This document shows positions 33,649-44,900 of a DNA stretch of 64,000 nucleotides, piece by piece. Numbering within the stretch: the first letter of the stretch is position 1; each line of letters opens with the position of its first letter. The stretch comes from Micrasema longulum. Its lineage: Eukaryota; Arthropoda; Insecta; Trichoptera; Brachycentridae. The position numbers and the translations under genes were made by a program. The notes under the pieces were generated by a model. It did no database searches and had not been told where the DNA came from. It saw only the letters and a list, made by a program, of their open reading frames with translations. The DNA lies in NCBI GenBank assembly GCA_022494885.1, contig JAGVSM010004267.1, positions 45,142 through 109,141 of the forward strand, given 5' to 3'.

Positions 33649-33929
33649 CCCTAGATTCATAAACATATTTGGGAGTTATTGTATTCATAAACATTCGCTT
33701 CTCGGATCGGAGAATAGTCTCCTTCTACTTTATAGAAAGTACAATAAAACGCATTTAAGATCTTAAACGTTTTTTATCAACTGTCATTCATGAAATAAAA
33801 CAAAAATGGGCAAAATATATTTAAACGTACTTCAAAGTTAAACTTTTTACCTCTTTCGCTATAAACATTATAAGCGTTTACGTGTTTCGCTCGGTCTGGT
33901 CTGTGAGACGAATGTTTATGAATCTAGAG
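33649..33929. mobile_element. ~275-bp MITE with 16-bp terminal inverted repeats
   Basis: CTAGATTCATAAACAT at 33651-33666 is perfectly inverted at 33912-33927. Reading TA as the target duplication gives ends GATTCATAAACAT...ATGTTTATGAATC. A second subterminal ATTCATAAACATTCG lies near 33685. A Tc1/mariner-type origin is an inference from TA flanks. Confidence 0.65.
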
Positions 33930-34095
33930 TGAATTCGTCACATTTAAATAAGATTACGATTTACTAAATTATTCAACTATTCGTAGGATCTTTTTTTTTT
34001 AAATAATGTGGTAGTGAAAAATTTGCATTATAAGTTAAAATTACGAAACAGGAAACTCTGCATGAAAATTCGTATTTGAAAAAAAAATGCTATTC

Positions 34096-34203
34096 TGATC
34101 GAACCATACCCAAAATGTCGCTTTTCAATATGCGCATGTTAATTTATTGCTTTTTCCGATCTAACAAACCTAAAATGGAGCTTTGCATATTGCGCATGGT
34201 ACC
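34096..34203. repeat. Imperfect direct duplication
   Basis: GATCGAACCATACCCAAAAT...CAATATGCGCATG is followed about 60 bases later by GATCTAACAAACCTAAAATG...GCATATTGCGCATGG. It is intergenic. Confidence 0.5.
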
Positions 34204-34269
34204 TAACGAGGCAGACACGACATGACCTTACCCATCATCCGCACCACAAGTATACTGCCTTATAAAGCA

Positions 34270-35655
34270 CAACATAATATACGGTTAATATGGGTACTCA
34301 GGTACGTATCAAACTATTCTAAATGAAACTCTTAGTATCCAAGTAGCATGTACAAAAGAAATATAGCACTTTCATTCATTTTTATGATTTATATGATACT
34401 GATCGAAAGGAATAGGAACATGAATTAGCGTAATATATATTACTAAAGGTTCTCCAAAAAATTGGTCGTCTTCCTAAAATGTTTTCACATGGTCAGCCCG
34501 GATGGTCGGTACAACATCGTGGCCCGAATCGTCAACAAAATTACAATAACCACGAAAACTTCCATTATCACCTGACAGTTTTATAATAATCTAAGAAACA
34601 AGAACGCATTTGGTAAGAAAAAATTATCACTTTGATAAAATTGATAATTTTATTAAACTAGTCAGTGTTGAAACTTTATCTCTACAATTCTCCAAAATAT
34701 TTCATCCAATAATGAACGCCGGAAATGTAAAATAAGTTGTCCACTTCTCCCAAATTATATTTTATATAATTTAGTTCACAGAACTGAATGTTCATACGTT
34801 ATATTCTATACATGAATTCACACAGCTACAAAGTAGCGGCAGCTGGAATGGCGTCACCAAACAATGTTGACTGTCTATTTCTGATCAACGTTGTTTTATA
34901 TTATTGATTCGTTTTTATTTCAATAACATTAAATTGAGGGCTTTATTGTTTAAAAGTAATATTTCTTTATTAATTCAGTTTATGACTAAAATCTTTGTTC
35001 CGTCTTCTTTATTGGGTACTCATTACACGACATGAATGGAAATAACCTTAATAAGGAACGATTTCCGATTTATTATAATTATTATTTCTACGGAGAGAGA
35101 AATATTATTTTCATTTTTAATTCCTCGAAACTTTCGTCCCTAAGGTTTTGTTTATTTTAAAACAGAAACCTTGTACTAAATTCTGCTTTATTCTACAAAA
35201 GTAATTTTAGATCAAATATTAAAAGCTGACTTTTGTTTTTTTTATTTTATATTTGATTTAAATAACATTTTTGATACATTTAAATATGAACATTACATCG
35301 TTTTAATTACATGTATGATCAAAACGGTGTGCCAATTAAAAATAATTCATTTTATACAACAAAATACAATGTTTGTTGGTTAACCTATAAAAAATCTAAA
35401 ATCAAACCTTTAAATAATCAATAATAACCGATCCAGAAATGATAGTTAAAAAAATTAGAGAATATTATGACAATGATCAAAAATCTATAAAATAAACATT
35501 AAGATATGCCTACCTATTATGGGTACCTTGTTTTGCCCCATGACATCGATAATTATTATACATATTTGACATATTATTTTACGTACATGTGTTTATAATA
35601 TATTACATATGACATGTAATTATATATTAACTAATCCCATGTAATATTTATGTTA
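34270..35655. other. 3' flank of CD36 gene without recognised feature
   Basis: AT-rich intergenic DNA. Several TTTATT blocks on plus could serve as minus-strand AATAAA polyadenylation signals, and one overlaps the CD36 stop codon. None is clearly preferred. Confidence 0.4.
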
Positions 35656-35660
35656 CGAAT

Positions 35661-35921
35661 TTATTTGTGAGAAACTATTTCTTCCGCACAAAACGAGCGA
35701 TTTCGAAAACTGTAGTCGAGGCGCAAGCTGCGGGGTTCCTTCTGGCGGGGGCGGTCAGGGGCCGCGCCCCCCGTCACCCGCGCCCCGCCCCGCGCCGCGC
35801 ATGAGCCGAGGACTAACACGATTCCGGTGGCCACTATGACCCACTGAAGGACCTTGATAATCTTCACCTTGTGGTAAATATCTTCCAGAATAATTTTGAC
35901 GTTCGGGTACAGCTCTCCTGC
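35661..35921 (-). CDS. CD36-family terminal exon
   Basis: After acceptor TTCTAG the exon reads AGELYPNVKIILEDIYHKVK then IIKVLQWVIVATGIVLVLGS, the second membrane helix. A CAARGGARVTGGAAPDRPRQ tail follows, ending VSHK and TAA. The tail is encoded by a GC-rich block, unlike the AT-rich surroundings. Confidence 0.92.
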   Translation of the reverse strand, partial: AGELYPNVKIILEDIYHKVKIIKVLQWVIVATGIVLVLGSCAARGGARVTGGAAPDRPRQKEPRSLRLDYSFRNRSFCAEEIVSHK

Positions 35922-38900
35922 CTAGAATTTTAAAAGTGGAATTAACGCCTGCATTGCGAGACCCTTTCAGATACATGAATGATGATATGCTCGTACCTAT
36001 CATCACACGAAACATTGAAATAATTCTTTTGGTCGATAATGTCTTGTGTTTTTTGTTCATGTCTCATATTTAGTTATAACACGAATATGACTTCTGGGTA
36101 AGCGAGGAAACCTTGGAAAATGAACTGTTTTGGCTAGTAAGTAGGTGCCCACAATTATCGTAGCCGTGTTCAATATGATTTACTATTTATAATTTATTAA
36201 ATTTGATGGTTAATTTGGTAACCGAACACCCCCCCCCCCCCCCTCTGAACACACCTCCTCTATCCAGACCACGGGGAACAGTCCAGAAGAGACGTTGCTA
36301 AGAAGCGTGACTCCAGGTAGCTGAGCAAGTTCCATGTTAAGTTGCATCCTTTTTGCCCCTTTTAATACAGCGCCCGTTCTCTGTAAAGTAATAATCGAGT
36401 CGTATTTAGTCATTCAAAAATTATTCTGTTTTTTATTTCATTTGAATTCTCGAATTAGTTCACAAAATACAAATTATTTGCTGTAATATTTCAATCAACT
36501 AAGGGGTTCATCATCATCATCGTTCCCTTTCCGCATCTAATGGTGCATAGGGCACTGCATTGGTATACAAAACTGAGCGTATCTTGGTCATATTTGTTAC
36601 ATTAAGGTAAGATGATCAGCCTTACGTTTCGGGTGTCAGTCCAGGGACTATGAAACTTTCTATGGTAAAAACACCATTTTACATAGATATTTCGTGTCAA
36701 CCATATCGGGAATCGAACCCGCTCGATTTTTATTATTTTTTATTTTTGTTTTTCAGTTCCATTATTGCACAATTATTCATTTTATTTCCGGGACAAGTCG
36801 GGACTTGCTAGAAAAATTCGTGTTAGATCGGGACCCTTTTATACTAAATTGATATTTATATTAATAAAATTATGACACGAATCAATGTACAAAATACATG
36901 TTTAATACAAATTAATACATATCAAAATATAATACAAATATATGTTGTTTAATAGTATAGTGGTGTTGTAAAATTAAGATTATGTAGATAAAATTTATAA
37001 TTTAATTATTTAGTAACTCTACGTTTCAGTTGTTTACGTTTAGTTGATTTGCAATATTTAAAAAAAAAAAAATCTAAGTAATACTATATTTATTACATTG
37101 AAGAGGTACAAAGTACTTAATAATAATATTAATTTCCTATACGTAGCCATTTTGTAATTTGGTCAGCCAATACGTATTCCGGCTATGACATTTACATGCC
37201 TACGTCATCATCATCAAACCCTTATACACAATTGATGGTGCATAGGGCACGATGTGGTTAAACTAAATGCGAAAACATGCCGGGAGGGGAGACGTATGAA
37301 CAGAGACCATCGCGTCGTCCCCACCCCTCAGGATCTCCTAAGCATCTCTGTTTTTTTCATTCTAAATTAAAGTATATACAAAATGTGCAAACAATTTACA
37401 CAAATAAACGTAAACAAAAATAACGGCTAAATACTAAAGCTGAAGCTAAATGAAATACTAAACAACACAAAAATGTTGTGCAAAGACTAAACGTGAACTA
37501 AAACCACATTTAAAAGCAAATATTTCATGTCGACCTTCCCAAGAATCGAATTCGGGACCTCAAGCACGGCAGGCGAACCGCCATTTCCTTTCTCAGGTGC
37601 GATTTTTACCAAAGCCATCTAGCCAACAACATTTTTCCGGGGTTCTGGTTCTATTTCACACACATAACTGTATTCTTCACCCACCTGGATACAGGCTGCA
37701 TTCCACAGATGCCTGCATTGATTTTTTTTAATAATTGGCGCGGCGGCACAGCGGTTCGCTTTGTTTATCTGCTCGACAAATTGCCTGTATCAGGCGTAAT
37801 AACTTGCTCAACAGATTGCCTTCGTCGGGCGTTTGCACAGAAAATAGTATAAACTACTTTGAATGACATCACGAGTTCTTGAGAATCAACCGATGATAGA
37901 GTATTGTGATAAATGTTCGGTTTACGTGAAGCCAAATTACCAATCAGTATGACTCACCGTTGAGAATTTGTAACGTCACAGGAGGAGTTATTTCGAAATT
38001 TCAAACTTTAAAAAATCTATAGATATATTTTTTTTAATTTTGGGTTTATTTGATAGTGTATTGACAAATTATTAATTTAAAAAACACTTGCATTAAAAAA
38101 ACACGCTGCCTCAATCTAAGGAGCATACTGAAATCAACATCAACAAATGTCGCTTACAGGTTCAATGTCAACAAACGTCTGATGTTTCAGCTTATCGGGG
38201 TGTACTCCGTCAACGTACTTCCCAAGTGAGGGAGAGCCGAGATAGAAATGCGGGTGGGACGCGACCAGGGGCACTCCTTGGCAGCTCTGCAGACCCAGAA
38301 CTCCATCCAACGAGCAGCCGGACCCCGTCACGCTCCAATCTCTGTCGAACATTATTTATCACTCACTTTTCATAGGAATTATCTCAGTTATTAGTTTGGT
38401 ATAAAAAAAAAGAATCATTGATTTATTGATAACATATAGCGGTATTTTGATCATCTTAATTCATTGTTATATTCGTTCATTGACTTCTACATAAGGAAAA
38501 TGTCATAAACTGGTAATTGTGCAAATAAACATTTTTGTACATATTGTAATATGTCACAATCACAAAATGACAACAAGTATTATGTGTGTGTTACCTAGGT
38601 TAAGGTAATTTAATTAAATTCCTATTTAATTCAGTTAAGTTACCGAGTAACGCTACGCAACTAAATTGCTATTGGCTCTTTAAATATTTTTTTTCTCTTA
38701 TTTAATGTATTGACCTTTACGCATTCACCTCTTTGACTCGTCTGGTTCGTGTGAAAAGAAGGTTGAGCGCCATACGATATGTATATAAATACATAATACA
38801 TAAACACAAAATATAAAGATACCTCGCTTTTTCTATATTGGTACATTTTTTCATGCACATAGGTGTAACATTTTTTCGGTTTTTAAGAAAGCTTTCCTTG

Positions 38901-41900
38901 AGAATTCTTCTTATTTATGGCCAACATGCGTTCAGATACTCCTATACTCCTATTCCTAGTAAACAATTACCAAGTTACCTGCTTGAATTCAATACTTGAA
39001 AATGAATTATTTAAACTTTTGAAATTCAATCATAAACAAGTACCTGGGTACCTACTTACCAATGAAAAGTTACACCATCTTTTTATGGTTCTCCATACGC
39101 TTTTACGACACAACCAAGCATTTCGGTTTTGAATCCAATGTCAAGCCGAAACCCGGCTAATGGTTAGACGGTAAAAACGACTAAATACACGTAGGGCAGG
39201 ACTGAGCGTTTCGGCATGAGTTGAGTGTCATATTTCTTTAAATTCCTTATGATTTCTACCCGTTTATTTCTTTTCACTGGATTTTTGGTAAGACTAAAAT
39301 AAAATCAATTGACATTTGATGCATTTTTAAAAATCGCATTCCTAAAAAAATACATCCCTGCTGGTGAAAAGAGCGAGTAAAAAGCAAACAGAATTCTAAA
39401 TTTGAAAACTAGTTATTTTAAGTTTTGGAATTCTTACATAAACAAGTACTTAGGTACCTACTCCAATTAAATATTTGGATTTTAAAAATTTTTAGATTTG
39501 GAATTCAATCATAATCGAGTACCAAGGTTCTTACTTATCAATGAAAAGTTACACTATCTTTTTTTGTGACAACGAAACGTCGATTTTGTCTATTTTAGTT
39601 AGGCATAAAAGGTCCAAAATACAGTTGTCTATTTTACATAGCATCGGGGAGGCATCTTTTTTTTAAAATTTTATTTTAATAGTATAATTATAAATTTTTA
39701 CAATTCAAAAAATTTTTCATATGTTATATTTTTACTAAAACTAAAATCCCACCAAGCCACTTTCTGTAGCTTGTTGGTGAAGATTATATTTATACTAACT
39801 TAATAATATTATTCAAGACAGTAACAGAAAAACAATGTTCAAATACCTATTTATTTAAATTTCCTGTCACCGCATATTCTCACAATTCATGTAATCCGAA
39901 ACACAAAAATAATCATGTTTATGTGCATATCTAATTTTAACTAAATGCAATAATTGAAATCAAACTTTTGATTGTGTTCATTTAATATATTATTTAAACG
40001 TACTCGAATTTAGCAATAGCAAAGCATTGTCGGGTTCAACTCGTTTAATATAAAAACAAATGTGGATTTTTTTTGTCAATTATTTTTTCAAACATTTTTT
40101 TAATATAATATTCAAAAACAGTTCTTACTCGGGGCAAAAGCACAGGTTGTCAGGATGAGTGACAAACGACTCCATAACAGATTTTCCCGCTTCATAATGA
40201 AATGCAGGAAGACCTCCCACGACTCCGCGCCTCGTATACTCCGCATACAGCGACCTGGAACTCACTCACATTACATTAATGATATTATAAAAAACAGTAC
40301 CTCTCATACTCTCGTGGACTAGAGAAACATCACATAAATTACTGGTTTTTAAATTCCAATTATTTGAAAATCACCACATAGTTTACTTTATTAATGTCGA
40401 ATGAAGCAAATTTACGGACTAATAAATTATAACCGTTGATTTTATTGCGAAAATATGCCTCATATGTATGTTTAATAAGGAACGAGGGTAAAACCTCCTA
40501 CGCGCTAGATGTACCTATTAAGTGCGCATACCTGCAGACTTCTGGCTCAAATATATAAATTGGTCCCGGCTTCTTGCTATCATCTACTGGAGGGAAGATT
40601 GTAGAATCAGTTCCATTGAGAAGACTACACTCGCCTTCCCACGCTTCTATTGTATCCGATTCCATATAGTTTATGGTCTGCCCGAGTTGTGATACATCTT
40701 CCCTGCCAGAGTTGATAACTAGGGGGCCCGATAGCGTATTGTTTAGCTACAGATCGCAAAAGTTTTTTTAATTATAGCATTATTTGTAATAAAAATAAGT
40801 CACACATATTCCGAGTAATATAAAAAGCTGACTTACATGCGCAAACATAGAAAACAAAAAACCCTCTCCAGAAGGGTTTGTCCGCATTGTGCGAGGGCGG
40901 CGTGATCCTCCCAACTCTTTGCAAACCATCCCTTAAAAAACATTTTCCTTTCTTATATTTTTCCTAAGAAGTTTGATAAAATCTCAACTTTCATTACCAA
41001 AATGTAATTTCGCATCAGGGAGGGTATTAAGATAATTCCAAGTAGGTAGATACAAATGTTTGCCTTTCTGCACTATTCAATGCAATTAATTTATTTTAAA
41101 TAATACAGACATTACAAACTAAAATTGAATGCCTACATATTATAAAAAGAAATAAAAATATATTTAGAGACTCTTGTCAAAAAAGTAGGAGAATCCTGCT
41201 CCGGAAAACCCCTTCAGATACATGGAACAGATCAACATTCAGATCGATGATGTTCAACATAGCGGTAGCCCTTCCAACAGGCATAAGCATCGGCAGGTTG
41301 GTCCTGTTTATCGGAGTATGAAACAATCTATGCTGACGCTGTCTTAGGTAATTATCAGGAACATACAAACCAATGCTTATAATATCCAAATTATCGATCA
41401 CACCGCGCAACAATCGATAAAAATGTACACATTCCTTCTGGTCTTTAAACTGTTGTAGCCAAGCAAACCCTGGAGAAACTTGGTCGGGTAGAGCCAAGGA
41501 TAATACCCGTAGAGATATCTCAGAAACTTCTTTTGAATTTTCTCTATCATAAAAAAGTACTTCAGTTTATGTGGCCCCCAAATCATCGAGCCACTCTCGA
41601 ATGTATTTTGCACCAAGGATTTGTAAAGAGTTCTCAGTACGCGGGTATTTTTGAAAACCCTGGCAATACGCAGAACAAATCCTAACATCTTCAATGCATT
41701 ACTACTGATTGTCTCCATTTGTTCATGAAATGTCAGGGTGCTCACAAATCTAACGCCCAGATCCTTAACATTCGATGTTCGTATCAGATTCTGGTCATTC
41801 ATTTTGTAGCGAAAAACTAGAGTTTTTTGGGCCCTAGTGAAGGACGTGACCGAACACTTGGAAATATTAAACCTAAGTTTGTTTCGCCTTCCCCGTTCAG

Positions 41901-44900
41901 ATATATTAGATATATCCGCTTGGAGAAGACGAAAATCGTCAGAAATTGTCACCTTTAAAAATAATTTTTAGTCATCTGGAAACAACAGAAAAGGCGAGTT
42001 CAAAATTACATTTTCAATATTATTAATGAAAATTGAGAACAACAATGGACCCAGGTTAGAGCCTTGCGGGATACCCTAGAAAGTATGGAAACACTCTGAC
42101 GCAAATAAACCGTAGAAGACGTATTGGTTTCTATTTTGAAGGTAGCTCGCCATTAATTTTAACATACCATCCGATAAACCGATCTCGTACAGCTTATTTA
42201 ATAAAACATCATAGTCGACAGTATCAAAGGCCTTCACAAAGACATTATATAAAAAGTCTACCTGATGTCCTGCATGCAGAGCTTTCGTGACTGAGTTCAT
42301 AAAAAACGAGTAGATTAGTTTCAACCGAGCGGCCTTTCTTGAACTCATGTTGTTCATCAATAATAAATGGCTCTACTCGGGAAGTGACGATTCTTCATAT
42401 GGTAATTTCAAATACCTTTGCTGGTGCAGAAAGAACAGCTACAGGTCTGTAATTTTCTTCTGAGGACTAAAATCCACTCTTATATATAGGTGTAAGTTTT
42501 GACGTTTTTCATGTTTCTGGGAACACCCCCGTATTAAAAGAAAGATTATACAAAAAACAGAGTGGTTTTTTGATGAGTTCCACACAACCTTTTAAGAAGA
42601 ATGTCTACATATTTTGCATTGAACATCAATAAACTGTGCACTGGTCTGTGAACATTGCTTAGCAATATTAACATCCAGAAGCGGATTAATGTAGCATAGG
42701 GCACTACATTGGTACATCAATATACACACATATAATTTATACGTAATATTATTCTTACATACCAACTACGGCGTCGTCGCTAGTACAGTTTATTAATATG
42801 CCATCAAAAAGCAAATCCGCAACAGTAGTCCTCAAGAAGGGGTCCGTTGGATTATTGAACAGTTGCGGCAAGACGAGATCTATCTTGGGCAGTAGGAAAG
42901 AAGCTGCCTTATTCACGGTCAACACCAACCCCTGGCAAGGAAGCAAAGCACATCACATTGTCTGTATCACACGCTGAGGCTACTAGAACTCATATTATTC
43001 AAGCGTTTCAAAACCTACTTACCATTAGAGCAGTATTAAGGGTGATTACAAAATCACTTTCTTTTAATTCTTTTGACTTTTCTTGGTCAAATGTGAATTT
43101 CTTCTTCAGAAAATATGTTATTTGATTCTTTTCATCAAAAGTAATATTTATTTTTTCTCTGTGTTGTCTTGAAAATTAACAATAAAACAATAATATTATT
43201 AAAATTGACAAAATGATATTCAACATATTACAACAAAGATGGAGAAAACATTTCAGAGAAGGGAATACGGAATTTGGCCACTCAAACCACCCAATGACAG
43301 GTCATTAGCCCTTTAAATACCTAGACTGATACATAGTACAAGTAGTCACTAACCTATAAACATAAGGTCCAACCTCGAAGACGGATGGAGAACGGCCAAT
43401 GACGACTTCTTCGGGATTGGTAACATTAAATATATAAACCTTAAAACTTAATGGAAACGACGTTTCTTGCCAAAAATCAAATGATTCAGATCCCTCCTTT
43501 AAAATAACTTTCTGAAATTATAACAATATTGTAAGCACATAAATTTGAAAATTCAAATACAAGTCCAACAACTCCTTACAATTCACGTAGCAAATTAAAT
43601 AATAACGTAATATGATTTTTACATTTATGTCGATGCGCATAAAATCAGTTGATTTAAACATCCTGGCATTTATTTTCACTATTCACTTTCGAAAATGATT
43701 TTTTTGTAAAAATATTTCATGTTTTATTGTATTAGAAAATATTACGAGTGATTTTTTATTGTAACTCTTCGTGAAATACATTTCCGACGACCGTATAAAT
43801 ACATACTGCACGATAAAATAGCGTACGTTGGATTGATTTTTAATGCATTTATTGTACCTGTATACTCGTTTATACAAATTAAAAATATTTTTTTTTAATG
43901 CAGGCAAACCCGCTAACCAGAAAAATGGTGTTTCGAAAATCATTTATTTTCACCGGGCGGAAGCTGGATAACTTATTGCCTTGCTTCTGCAAATACGAAA
44001 GTAGAAGATGTTTTGGGGATGAAAGTTGGCGAATGGTTGATTGATATGGAAAGGAAGGAGTCGGAATGCTTGCTAATAATATTGTAATCTCTTTACATAT
44101 TATAGAGTACACTTTTGCTTATACGTTTTTATATGAATATTTATATTTTTTACCGCAACATATCGGTTCTTCGGAACAGGCCTTGCCCATATTATCGGAA
44201 CCGAAAGATTCGTACAAATATTCTGCTATACCACACTGGCACTCGCACTGCTTCGCTTGTTTGACTTATCGGAACATTGCTTTATAATTTTGTCAGAAAT
44301 AATGACAATTTTCTATATGTAAACGAATGCTAGTAAACGAATAATGTTTGTACGCTGGTATTCTGTATATGTTTTGGTGTAGTATGGAGGTAGGCACTGT
44401 TAACCGAGCCTAACGTATGCAGATATTAAAATAAAATCAACCAAGGTTTTTTTCACTCATTATTAAAAATCAATACATTATTGATATAATCATGTGATTA
44501 GGAACAATGTATACACGAACCTCTACGTACCGATGATGTCTGATACCATTAATGACGTTTATTAGGCATATTATTCCATGGCATTCTGTTACGCTTCAAA
44601 ATATACAATAATAATACGGTTATTTTTTCTTTCTCGTGTTACACAAAAATATCATAACTGTCCATTATTTATTATAGGAGCAAAATTCAATAAAATTTTC
44701 TTGTATACACAGTATACCCACGAACGTTTACCCTTTTTACTATTAATATGTATTTCATTGCCATGTGATTATACTTTATTTTTTTAATACTCTGTTTTAT
44801 CACTTATATTCACTGTCTATAAACATCCCATTGTCGTCGTGTAACGGATTCTCGAAGTCGCTGCGTTCAATGTACCGGTGCACTGGGCTATTGCTGGGTG

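Noticed and set aside
41398..41952. 184-codon frame as a host gene in a CD36 intron
   Set aside because: The sequence is a reverse-transcriptase C-terminal region with a decayed catalytic motif upstream, so it is a LINE remnant.
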